DNA of 64,000 bases from Primulina eburnea (GCF_022965805.1 NC_133101.1:17021054-17085053), one strand, 5' to 3'. Shown: positions 10,336 through 20,645, counted from the first letter of the stretch. Notes: generated by a model from the sequence alone, not told the origin. Made by a program: numbers and translations.

Positions 10336-10988
10336 TCGAGTGCAGCGGATTAATTTTCAAAAAAAAAAACTGATCATGAAACGCGGCAAAGGGTGGAGAT
10401 CATGGAATGGAAGACAGAAGAACATGGATCATGGAAGAGTGGAGAAAAGAGCACAGCAGTCAAAAGAAAAGGATCGGCCGACACAAAAAAGAAAATACAC
10501 AAATCAACTCAGCAAAAATCGGCAAAATACTATGTGCTAAATTTTCAATCTTCAAGCATTATTTTCAGGCATTCCAGTATAATTTCTAGCATTCTCGCGT
10601 TTTAGATTTCAACAACTTTATATTTTATATTTTTATTTCTTGTAAATTCCTACGGTTTATTGAAAATATAACAATGTGAGGGGTTTATTCCTCAAATTCC
10701 AATAATTTTCTTCATTTTGGCGTTATAATTGTTTTAGGAGATTAGAACTGAAAGTCAAATTTAGGATTCGCTTTCGCTTGTTTTTAGAAGTTATATTTTT
10801 ATTATTTTCACACAAATCGGTGCATTTTCGCACTTGGCACGCCCACAAATATCAATATTGTGCAAACACTACTATTCTGGTTCTTTTTTTCTCGGCCTCT
10901 TGTATAAATTCAAATGAAACCAGTCAAAGATTTAAGGAAACTCATCTGATTATTGGAATATTCCCTCTCCTTCATTCATTTTTCAGGT
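10336..10988 (+). other. LTR-like AT-rich segment, possible Tat 3' end
   Basis: Contains TTTATTTCTTGTAAATTCC and a long T-rich part typical of gypsy LTR 3' halves, and GCACTTGGCACGCCC near 10831-10845, which resembles the start of the internal region of some Tat-group elements. No boundary could be fixed. The last bases (TTTTTCAG ending at 10988) act as the acceptor of the helicase exon that follows. Confidence 0.35.
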
Positions 10989-12733
10989 ACAACATGCTGG
11001 ATTTTCTGTGCCGACTCCCATCCAGGCACATACATGGCCTATTGCTCTGCAAGGTCGTGATATTGTAGCAATTGTCAAGACAGGCTCGGGAAAAACTTTG
11101 GTACTTGCTTCCAGGTTTTATTCATCTGAAGCAACTACGCAACAAACCTATATTAGGACCAACAGGTTTGGTGTTGTCTCCAACCATGGTTCGCCGGAAC
11201 GGCCGTTTTGCGGCCGGAACGGGAACGGTGGCCACCGTTCCAAAGTTCCAGGCCAAATCGTTTGTTGTTTTGTGGCGGCGTTCTGCGACGTTTTATCGGC
11301 CGCATAACGGGCGAACGGAACGAAAACGGTGGAGCGGAACGGTTTTATATATGTAGCGACGGTTTTATGTATGAACCGTCTCTACTAGCGACAGTTTTAT
11401 GTATGTAGCGACGGTTTTATTTACCCGTCGCCGATTTACATCGGCGACGGTTTTAAGACAATCGTCGCTAATATAGCGACGGTTTTAATAAAACCGTCGC
11501 TACTAAACAGACGGTTTGAATTTTAAAAAAAATAAAGGTTCACGGATTCAAGAATCCGCAAGTCAACTATTTTTATTGAGAAATTTTCATTACAAAGTGT
11601 GAAAAAAACTAAGTTAATTATAAATTTTTTTATTTTAATTGATGTTAAATAATTTGTAACATCACTTTATATAAGATTTGATGGTTATTATTAGTCAATC
11701 ACTCTAAATTGATTCAAATTTGTGCGAATTTATATATATCCAATCGAAAATATTTTAATGTTTTAATTAATTAAATACAAATAACTTTAAATATTTTATA
11801 TAATTTTTGATATGATTGGAAATATTTTAAATATAATGATGATATAAATTGTGTTCAATAAATTGTTAATAAAATTTTAAAAATATTTAAATTTCTTATT
11901 TACATCAAATATTCTATTTAAATGATATTTCTTATGGTAATGGTTATTGTTTATGGTTATGTTTATTGGAATGGTAATAAAATGGTTATGTTATTGGTAT
12001 TATATTTCATAGTTGTTGATGATTATGGAAATGAACGTGTAGAATAGAAAGTGGATCTTGAGCCAAATAGGAAATGGAAGTGCAGAAACTGTATGAAAAA
12101 TGTGGCAGTAGTTATGGATTTTAGTATAATGTCTTGTATATTGATCCAATTGTTGTGCGGCTAATTCCATTAGAAAGATAAGATGTAAGGCTATAACTTT
12201 CATGTTTTGATAGATCATTTGATTTTTCAACATCTGGTACACATGAAATTAGACATCGTGGATTTGATTATGGGTCGTCTCAATATATTGGTGATAGATA
12301 CAATGAATCTTCATCATCTATATGGCGGGGTGTTGGACGTCATGGTCCCGAGTATAGATCTTCAAGTACAGCTGATAGTTCTACTGTGTATCGTGGATTC
12401 GGATACTATAATCGTCGTGACGAAAAACTATAATTGTGTTATTATTGTAAAATAGTTTTGTATTGATATATTAATTTGTAATAACTTCATATATTTTATT
12501 TTTTAGTATGATGTAATTTATATTTTAATTTTTTACCAATTTTTTGAATTTATTAATTTTTTTATACAACCGTTCCGCAACCGTTCCGCAATATAATATT
12601 GGAACTGGAACGGTAGTTGCCGTTCCAAGCACCGCAACCGTTCCGGCGAACCATGTCTCCAACAAGAGAGTTGGCAACTCAGATACTAGATGAAGCTGTG
12701 AAGTTTGGAAAATCATCTAAGATAACTTGCACA
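10989..12733 (+). pseudogene. DEAD-box RNA helicase exon, interrupted by a transposon
   Basis: After an acceptor TTTTTCAG the exon reads [19 protein letters not shown] (Q motif PTPIQ), then [10 protein letters not shown] (motif I), and after a two-base loss at about 11100 continues [14 protein letters not shown] and GLVLSPT. A 1,471-bp insertion follows. At 12656 the exon resumes with SPTRELATQILDEAVKFGKS (motif Ia) and ends at a GTATGT donor at 12734. The order and wording fit the plant DRH1/RH14-type helicases. Only this one exon is present, so no product is expected. Confidence 0.85.
11185..12655. mobile_element. TIR DNA transposon (hAT-like), inserted in the helicase exon
   Basis: Ends are inverted repeats CATGGTTCGCCGGAACGG and its complement, and the target duplication is TCTCCAAC (8 bp, 11177-11184 and 12656-12663). 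An 8-bp duplication and ends starting CA fit hAT. A 9-bp duplication (GTCTCCAAC) is possible if the terminal base is counted differently, which would suit Mutator. The left 300 bases hold repeated GCGACGGTTTTA motifs in both orientations. The interior is AT-rich with no complete transposase. A serine-rich frame at about 12190-12432 could be a remnant. Confidence 0.8.
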
Positions 12734-12844
12734 GTATGTGTTTGATGCTGGATTTTCTTATTGACTTCTGCTCGGTTAGAATGAGTCTCTTACTAGTATA
12801 TATATATAATGCCGAAATAAAAAAACGGACCTCTCACATTCAAT

Positions 12845-12848
<4 letters not shown>

Positions 12849-12892
<44 letters not shown>

Positions 12893-12898
12893 TATATA
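12849..12898. repeat. (AT)n microsatellite
   Basis: About 50 bases of nearly uninterrupted AT, downstream of the helicase exon fragment. Short ORFs of the IYIYIY type here are artefacts of the repeat. Confidence 0.95.
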
Positions 12899-12959
12899 GA
12901 TCAAGTAATATCTATAATATCTATATATCTCCAAATTAAATTCCAGTCACCACCAGTAC

Positions 12960-13398
12960 TGTAATGCCCGAGAAATTGATCCTAATAATCTCTAATTATT
13001 GAAATATAATTTGATATGATTATGAAAGGATTAATCGGGACACGAAATAAGAGTTCATATAACTTGTGTAAGTTTTGGACAGAAGTAGGGGCGCTCGAGC
13101 GGTGCTAAACTACCGCTCGAGCGCGGCATGTTCTGTCCAAGCTCTTTCGGAATTACACATTGGCGCTCGGGCGGTCATAAATTACCGCCCGGGTGCCATC
13201 TCTTCTGCCCGAAGATTCCCTTACAGAACATCGGCGCTCGGGCGGTCGTAATCTACCGCTCGTGCGCCACTACTTCTGTCCAAAACTTACACAAGTTATA
13301 TGAACTCTTATTTCGTGTCCCGATTAATCCTTTCATAATCATATCAAATTATATTTCAATAATTAGAGATTATTAGGATCAATTTCTCGGGCATTACA
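12960..13398. repeat. 439-bp fold-back made of gypsy LTR 5' ends
   Basis: Two perfect 129-base inverted arms (12960-13088 and 13270-13398), both ending in TGTAATGCCCGAG at the outer edge, enclose three GC-rich palindromes. The right arm is the true LTR start of the antisense gypsy element because its polypurine tract (GAGGGGGAGAAA on the minus strand) abuts it at 13399. The left arm is an inverted copy of the same LTR start. The interior 13091-13175 is the exact reverse complement of 20510-20594 in a sense LTR. Confidence 0.9.
13091..13268. repeat. Three GC-rich palindromes at about 71-bp spacing
   Basis: Palindromes at 13091-13124, 13162-13197 and 13233-13268. Each has 13-14-base arms of the form GCGCTCGGGCGGT ... 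ACCGCCCGAGCGC with an 8-base AT-rich centre. The DNA between them is ordinary LTR sequence. Related sets occur at 17206-17373, 20510-20594, 56541-56645 and 62449-62617. Confidence 0.9.
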
Positions 13399-13520
13399 TT
13401 TCTCCCCCTCTAAGATACGATTTCGTCCTCGAAATCATCGATAATCAAATCATATTATTAAGAGGGAATGTAATTACAATCGAGTACATATTTACATCAG
13501 TGAAATAATGCTGGGAATTC

Positions 13521-14861
13521 CTATCTCATATCAGATTCAGTTTCCCAAGTGGCTTCTTCCACGCCATGACGAGTCCATTGAACTTTCATAAGAGGAATCG
13601 TCTTTGTTCGGAGCTGTTTTTCTTTACGATCGATAATCCTGATCGGTTTCTCGACATAACTCAATGTCTCATCCAGCTCGGTCTCGTCTGGCTGAATCAT
13701 GTGAGAATCATCAGGGAGATATTTCCGCAGCATTGATACATGAAAGACATTATGTATCGCAGATAATGAAGGCGGCAAAGCTAGTCGATAGGCACGATCT
13801 CCTATCTTTTCAAGAATCTCATAAGGACCAACATATCTTGGAGATAACTTTCCTTTCTTGCCAAATCTGACAACTCCTCTGAAAGGTGAAATCTTCAAAA
13901 ATACTCGGTCTCCTACCTCAAATACCAACGGTCGTCGTCTGAGGTTGGCATATTTGGCTTGTCGATCCTGGGCTGCTTTCATTTTCTTTTGAATCAATTT
14001 CACTTTTTCAGTCATATCTCTGATCATATCAGGTCCAGTCTCAGGAACTTCAGAGATATCATCCCAATAATGAGTGGATCTGCATTTCTTTCCGTACAAC
14101 GCTTCAAATGGTTCCATCTCAATACTCGTTTGATAGCTGTTGTTATACGAAAATTCGCAAAGAGGCAATGCATCTTGCCAGTTAGTACTAAAATCAAGTA
14201 CTACAGCTCTCAGCATATCTTCCAATGTCTGTATCGTACGCTCTGACTGTCCGTCAGTCTGTGGATGATATGCGGTACTAAGATGTAACTTCGTACCAAG
14301 AGCTTGTTGCAGGCTCTGCCAGAAGTGCGAAGTAAATCGAGGATCACGATCTGAAACAATCGACTTCGGCACTCCGTGCAATCTAACCACTTCTCGGATA
14401 TAAACATCAGCCATCTGGTCATATCGGTATGTCATCTTGTATGGAATAAAACAAGCAGATTTGGTCAATCGATCAATCACGACCCAAATCGCATCACAAC
14501 CTCGGGAGGATCTCGGTAATTGTGTCCCAAAATCCATGGAAATGTGATCCCATTTCCATTCAGGAATGGACAAACTCTGTAACAATCCTCCTGGTTTCTT
14601 TCTTTCAGCTTTCACCTGTTGGCAATTCAGACACTTGGCTACAAATTTAGTCACGTTAGATTTCATTTGTTTCCACCAATACTGTGTCTTTAAATCATTA
14701 TACATTTTTCTGCCACCAGGATGAATGCTAAAGCGACTGTTGTGCGCTTCTGTCAATATCCGCTGTTTCAACTCTGAAACATTTGGCACCACAATACGAT
14801 TATTCACATACAAAACACCATTTCGAACCTGATACTCCGATCGATGTCCAGCTCCGACCAT
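13521..14861 (-). pseudogene. gypsy integrase with chromodomain-like C-terminus
   Basis: An open frame of 446 residues. The zinc-binding part (HNSRFSIHPGGRKMYNDL, later CLNCQQVK) is followed by the core with all three catalytic acids readable: HISMDFGTQLP, VSDRDPRFTSHFWQ and GQSERTIQTLED. The GPYEILEKIGDRAYRLALP block and a C-terminal WTRHGVEEATWE segment resemble the chromodomain tail of Tekay/Del chromoviruses. The frame ends at a stop after SDMR, where relatives usually continue a few residues. Upstream, the frame is cut from RNase H by a stop near 14892. The catalytic part looks intact, but no complete polyprotein can be made. Confidence 0.9.
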
Positions 14862-14894
14862 CGCAATCGAATTCTGTACATTCTGATCAACTTT

Positions 14895-15716
14895 CTAAGC
14901 TTCTTTAATTTTCAAAAGTAGCTCTGGTTCAGCCCGAACAACACACAATCTCAGAGGCTGACGAACTGTTTCAAATATTAATCCAGACAAGCAACAATCT
15001 TCAATCAAATTTGATACACCAATCGTCGATAAAGATAAAGAACACATCTTTCGACTCAGTGCATCAGCTGCTGCATTCAACTTTCCTGGATAATATTTGA
15101 TCTCACAATCGAAGTCTTTCAGTAAATCTAGCCATCTTCGCTGTCTCATATTCAATTCTGATTGTGAAAATAGATATTTCAAGCTTTTATGATCAGAATA
15201 TATTTCGAATTTCTCACCGTATAGATAATGTCGCCATATCTTTAAGGCAAAGACAATGGCTGCCAATTCAAGATCATGAATTGGGTATCTAGTTTCATGG
15301 TTTCAGTTGTCTTGAGGCATAAGCAATAACATGCCCTCGCTGCATCAAAACACAACCCAATCCTCGGTGAGATGCATCACAATAAACTACAAAATCCCCA
15401 GTACCTGACGGAATAGTCAATACCGGAGCACTGGTCAATCTCTTCTTCAGTTCAATAAAACTGGTCTCACAGTCTTCCGACCAAACAAACGGAGCATTCT
15501 TCTGAGTTAGCTGAGTAATTGGTTTGGCAATACTCGAGAAATCTTGAATAAATCGGCGATAATATCCCGCCAAACCCATAAAACTACGAATTTCTGGCAC
15601 AGATGTCGGTATTGGCCAACTAATCACAGCTTCAACCTTACTGGGATCAACTGATATACCGTCTCCCGATATAATGTGACCCAAAAACACTACCTGTTTC
15701 AACTAAAATTCGAGAT
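14895..15716 (-). pseudogene. gypsy RT 3' end and RNase H, pseudogene
   Basis: The frame 15702-15295 carries the RT end (VVFLGHIISGDGISVDPSKV, FMGLAGYYRRFIQDFS) and RNase H start with the catalytic aspartate in VYCDASHRGLG. A two-base loss at about 15290 shifts the frame. The rest of RNase H is at 15266-14895 ([26 protein letters not shown]). Just upstream of 15702 a TAG replaces the usual tryptophan codon of EFWLKQ. The RT catalytic box lies beyond the truncation. Confidence 0.85.
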
Positions 15717-15838
15717 GTTAGGCCGAACATCTCGGCTTAAAATAAACCAACGCCCGGCTTCGTCATTTGGGTTCCTATAACCTCAATTCTGTCAATTAAT
15801 TAACGTCTGATTACAGTAATTAAATCTCGGGCATTACA
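15717..15838 (-). mobile_element. Truncated gypsy LTR start, second antisense element
   Basis: On the minus strand it opens TGTAATGCCCGAGATTT at 15838 and runs about 120 bases before joining RT sequence of the neighbouring element. A polypurine tract (CTTGGGGGGAGAAA on the minus strand) abuts it at 15839. Most of it is inverted relative to 17077-17177, the start of a sense LTR. Confidence 0.8.
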
Positions 15839-17076
15839 TTTCTCCCCCCCAAGATTCGATTTCGTCCTCGAAATCTTAGGCAATCAATTCAGATAAAGAA
15901 AGAAATGTATACTAGAACCAGTCATAACTTCTTTCAGTGTAATAACTCTGAACATCACTACCTCATATCAGATTCATTCTTCCAGGTAGTCTCTTCGATG
16001 CCCTGATGACTGTATGGTACTTTCACTAGCAGAATAGTTTTCATCCTGGAATAATAATTCAATAAGTATAATCTCATAATACCACTCGAAATAACTAATG
16101 ATAGAATCAATTTCTCAATCCTGGCTATACAACATCCGTGTATACCAATCAATAGCTCCTAATACTTCAATCTCGGCCTCAAATACCAACAGTCATCGCC
16201 CGACGTTGGCATATTCCATATCAATTTCCGAGCTATCTTCATTTGCTTCTGAATCAGTTTCATTTTCTCTATCAGATATCTGATCCTATCAAATCCTATC
16301 TCCGGTATCACTGCAATATCATCCCCATACAAAGGAAATCCATAGTTCTCACTGTACAATACCTCGACTAAAGCTATTTTGATACTCCTCTAATAGCTTT
16401 TATTGTACAATAATTCATACAGTGACAAGACATTAGGTCACTAGTGCTAAAATCCAGCACTACAGTTCCTGGATATCCTCTAGTATCTAGATAGTTCGCT
16501 CTGACTATCCCGCAATCTATAAATCATAGATGAAAATCATACTATACATCCTGCCAAAAATACAAAATCGACCACAATCACGGTAACATCGCAATCTTGA
16601 AAATATCACTATAATTCCATCACAAAATCTATAGAAATGTACTCCCATTTTTATTTAGGAATCGATAATCTGTATATCCAATCTCCTGGTTTCTATCTTT
16701 CTGCATTCCTTTATCAACAATTCAGACATTTCTGTACAATTTCTGCTACAACTGGTTTTATCTGTTTATATCAAAACTATCTTTTCGAATTACCATACCT
16801 TTTCTGCTACCAGAAATAATACTGAATCGATTACTGTGCGCTGCTGACAAACATCTGTCATTTCAAATTCAAAATATCTGGCACAAACAAATCAGCTAAT
16901 TATATAAAATAAAGAAAAATACCTACCTGGTATTCGATTCTGAATATCGATATCAAATTCTGTTGTACAATTCTGAAACATTTGGCATCATAAGATAATC
17001 AGTCTCATACAAATTACACAATCACATATCTGTTACATTCTGATCACATTCTGAACTGTCTTAATAATTATTGTCA
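15839..17076 (-). pseudogene. Degraded gypsy integrase region, second antisense copy
   Basis: Nucleotide order parallels 13410-14800 but is heavily mutated. The minus strand still gives HQGIEETTWKNESDMR at the C-terminal end (about 16005-15958) and YLIEKMKLIQKQMK around 16270. No open frame longer than about 66 codons survives. It ends where a sense LTR begins. Confidence 0.7.
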
Positions 17077-17205
17077 TACTGTAATCAGACGTTAATTAAT
17101 TGACAGAATTGAGGTTATAGGAACCCAAATGACGAAGCCGGGCATTGGTTTATTTTAAGCCGAGATGTTGAACCGAACATCTCAAGATGTTAGGCCGAAC
17201 ATCTC

Positions 17206-17373
17206 GCGCCTGAGCGGTAGAAAAGAACCGCCCGAGCGCCAATTTTATTTCTTGGACAGAATGTTTGGCGCTCGAGCGGTAGAATATTACCGCCCGAGCG
17301 CCAGGAGATGTTCAGCCGAGTATCTCGACAGAAATTGCCGCGCCCGAGCGGTAATTTATGACCGCCCGAGCGC
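17206..17373. repeat. Three GC-rich palindromes in LTR copy A
   Basis: At 17206-17240, 17267-17302 and 17340-17373, of the form GCGCTCGAGCGGT / ACCGCCCGAGCGC with 8-base centres. Spacing of the starts is about 61 and 73 bases. The interleaved GAGATGTTCGGCC-like segments are themselves repeated (17160-17205). Confidence 0.9.
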
Positions 17374-17418
17374 GAGTCATGCAGAACGTAAGGAAGCCAC
17401 TTGCCTTGCTGCATGCGC

Positions 17419-17420
<2 letters not shown>

Positions 17421-17471
<51 letters not shown>
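17421..17471. repeat. (AT)n microsatellite inside LTR copy A
   Basis: About 50 bases of AT, in the same LTR position as the AT tract in copy C (20646-20697), so it is ancestral to the LTR family and varies in length. Confidence 0.95.
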
Positions 17472-17474
<3 letters not shown>

Positions 17475-19247
17475 GATGCATATCAGAAACGAATTTTCAG
17501 AAAGGAAAAAGAGAGAATCGAGGAAAAAGAACCGAGGGAAGATTTGGAAATTGTGAACGATCCGCCCGTCTGTTTTTGAATCTGAGTACAGTACCAGGTT
17601 TCTAGCGACGACAGTTACAACAGGACGTAAGTTTTACTACGTTTTGACATGTTTTGAAATTATGATGTTGGTGGAATTGAATACACGTCATATATGTGGT
17701 TCTTGATATGTTAGACAGCGTAGAATCGAAGTCAGATTAAGAAACGGACTGAATATGGAATTGTTATGAATTTTCAGAGTTTATTCGAATGTAATTATAC
17801 CGATTTGATATCAGAATTATGGTATTATTGATGATGTGATATGGGTATTGATATTTGAATTATACTGTATCACTGGATATATTGATATTAGTCAGAGTTG
17901 AATCAGATGAGTTGTTAATTTGGTTGTACTGATATTGTATTGTCGGTATTGCGGGACTGTACAGATTTGACATGAGACTTTGTATTGATATTGATTATGA
18001 GTTCTTGTATTATACTTGTGATGTTGAAATTGACGGGGTTACTGAGATTGTATTGTTATACCGTCGAAACATCAGTGGATTGATATTGATCAGACTCAGT
18101 AGTGATTGTGATTATATCGTGATATCGTCGATATGGAATAGATTGTGTCTTGAGTCGATATTGATCAGATTATGTTTTGATTGTGTATTGATCAGAACAG
18201 GCTTTGAATTAAGCAGTATTTTGACACGGTCTATTCGATATTGTTATTTCAGATTGATATGGACAGATTTGAATTATGGACTTCGTCTTCGTCAGACCGA
18301 GAAGATAAAGGTATAAGTCAATGTGGTATTGGGAGATCGACTTGAGTCGGATTAGACTTGAGTTTCCCTAAATCACATACTTTACTTTATTGCATTGATA
18401 TTTGCATTGATTTGACTGATGTACTTGTTTTCTTGAATTATAGATAGCAGGTATCAGATGAGTAATCTTGTGACAGAAGTTCCTGATAGTGGTGGAATCG
18501 CCACGGGAACATTGCACGATGTCTCAAGATAATGATATTAGCGATAAAGCTACAGTCCATGACGGATAGGTCAGGACACCGGATGTTGGTTATATCTAGT
18601 AAATAGGATTGGAATTCTTCTATTACGGAATTCGATATAGGAACACCATATTTGGTTATATCGAGTAATAGGAACAGAGTTCCTTCTATTACGGAATTCG
18701 ATATAGGAATACCACATTTGGAAACCGGGATCCCTAGACTAGGATTGAGTCTAGTCTGAATTGTAGAGTTACGAGCATTGTCGACAGTCTATGATTGTTT
18801 ATGTTCAGATTTTGATACATATATCTGTTACCTGATTACATGCTTTATATTTGTTTATATGATTGCATGTTTCGTTGATTTATACTGGGATTTATTCTCA
18901 CCGGTGTTATCCGGCTGTTGTCATGTCTGTATGTGTACATGACAACAGGTGGGACAGGATCAGGGTCCAGAAGATGAGGAGAGATCGTGATAGAGTGGAG
19001 ACTTCGGACTTAGATGTATATAGGGTTTTGACACTTGATATTTAGATGTTGAACCTTAGTTTTACTGATTTGTAGACGATACAGGACTTGTACTTTATTT
19101 TATACTGAGTTGTATATTAGTTGATTTCACTACGTTCCGCATTTTAAAAAAAAATAAAAAAAATTTTAGACCCTGTTTTATAATTGATTAATTAGTCCCA
19201 ACGATGATTAAGAACTTGATTAGCGTCCGGGTCCCCACAACAGGTGG

Positions 19248-20497
19248 TATCAATATACCAGTCAATATCATAACAATCTGATCAATCTGGATTTAATTAA
19301 AAATCAACGGTATAACGGTACAATTTTAATATCCCCGTCAATACCAATTCACCAGACATGCTTTGAATTCAAGACTTGGACTGAGCCAGGAACCGACGAA
19401 AGAAAGGTATAAGTCAATGTGGTATTGGGAGATGGACTTGAGTCGGTTTAGACTTGGGTTTCCCTAAATCACATACTTTACTTTATTGCATTGATATTTG
19501 CATTGAGTTGATTGATATACTTGTTCTCTTGATTTTAGACAGCAGGTATTAGACGAGTAGTCTTATGACAGAAGTGCCGTTAGTGGTGGGATCACCACGG
19601 GCACATTGCACGATGTCATAAGATTGTGTATTGGCGGTTGTGCCAAAGACTGTCACTCGATGTTTGGCTATCGATGTGGATAGGATGGTGGCTTTTTCTA
19701 TTACTGTTAATCAGTATTGTATCGATGTGGATAGATTAGTAGCTCTTCTATTACTGTTAATCGATGTCATATCGATGTGGATAGAATTAGAGTTGCTTCT
19801 ATTACTGTTAATCGGTACTATATTGATGTGGATAGAATAATAGCTTCCTCTATTACTGGTAATCGATACCGTATCGATGTGAATAGAACTGGAGTCTTTT
19901 CTATTACTGTTAATCGATACCATATCGGCATGGATAGAACTGGAGTCTTTTCTATGACTGCTAGTCGATATACGCATGCCAACTTCTGGAATCGGGATCC
20001 CTAGACTAGGACTGAGTCTAGTCTGAATGATGTAGCTACGAGTATTGTCGACAGTTTGATATTGATTATGTTTCAGACTTTGTTACATATATCTGTTACC
20101 TGATTACATGCTTTATATTGTTTATATGATTGCATGTTTCGTTGATTTATACTGGGAGTATATTCTCACCGGTTTATCCGGCTGTTGTCTTGTCTGTATG
20201 TGTACTTGACAACAGGTGGGACAGGATCAGGGTCCAGGAGATGAAGAGAGAGATCGTGATTAGAGTGGTGGCACCGGACTTGGACTAGAGATAGGGTTGA
20301 ACACTTGATAGTAGTTGTCAAACCCTAGATTGAATAAATGGGTTGTAATACAGGACTTGTATTTTATATACTGATATGTATATATAGTTTAATTTCACTA
20401 CGTTCCGCATTTTAAAAAAAAAAAATAGACCCTGGTTTTAATTGATTAATTAGTCGTAATTATGATTAAGAACTTGATTAGCGTCTGGGTCCCCACA
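19248..20497 (+). mobile_element. Gypsy LTR, copy B (partial, with inverted 5' segment)
   Basis: The first about 107 bases (19248-19355) are the reverse complement of 21091-21199 in copy C. From 19351 on, the sequence runs parallel to copy C at a constant offset of 1,871 bases and ends GGGTCCCCACA at 20497, followed by ACAGGTGGTAT (partial primer site). Junctions show short shared bases (TATCA at the left, CCAGA at the inversion end). Confidence 0.85.
19688..19975 (+). repeat. 51-bp minisatellite in LTR copy B
   Basis: About six tandem units with starts near 19696, 19747, 19798, 19849, 19900 and 19951. Each contains TCTATTACTGTTAATCGAT and TATCGATGTGGATAGAA. Since 51 is a multiple of three, frames stay open on both strands, which explains spurious ORFs here. 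Confidence 0.9.
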
Positions 20498-20508
20498 ACA
20501 GGTGGTAT
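20498..20508 (+). other. Partial primer site after LTR copy B
   Basis: ACAGGTGGTAT follows the LTR end, matching the bases that follow LTR copy A, and then switches directly into the middle of a palindrome of LTR copy C. Confidence 0.7.
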
Positions 20509-20642
20509 GACCGCCCGAGCGCCAATGTGTAATTCCGAAAGAGCTTGGACAGAACATGCCGCGCTCGAGCGGTAGTTTAGCACCGCTCGAGCGCCGCCTG
20601 AAATGAATGAAATTCTGGAGAAGACACGTAGTGACTTGCATG

Positions 20643-20645
<3 letters not shown>

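Larger units (their letters stand above)
13399..15716 (-). mobile_element. Ty3/gypsy chromodomain-type element (Tekay/Del-like), antisense, 5'-truncated
   Basis: Reading leftward: end of RT, RNase H, integrase, a chromodomain-like C-terminus, polypurine tract and LTR start. The 5' part of the element (LTR, gag, protease, most RT) is missing. At 15716 the RT sequence joins a piece of LTR of the same family. Confidence 0.85.
17077..19239 (+). mobile_element. Gypsy LTR, copy A (sense, about 2.2 kb)
   Basis: Starts inside the LTR at CTGTAATCAGACG, about 22 bases from the terminus seen in the inverted copy at 15838. It contains three palindromes (17206-17373), an (AT)n tract (17421-17471) and the promoter-proximal part, and ends GGGTCCCCACA at 19239. 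A partial tRNA-Met primer site TGGTATCA (19245-19252) follows. Instead of an internal region, an inverted fragment of the same LTR follows at once. Confidence 0.85.

Noticed and set aside
13091..13268. CRISPR array
   Set aside because: Regular spacing of palindromes, but the spacers are the same LTR sequence in other copies, and the genome is eukaryotic.
17358..17579. ORFs encoding IYIYIY stretches (also 12727-12939, 20446-20842, 22911-23314)
   Set aside because: Products of AT microsatellites.
19631..19977. Protein-coding genes on both strands (also 21502-21848)
   Set aside because: The frames come from a 51-bp tandem repeat inside an LTR and are copied with the LTR.
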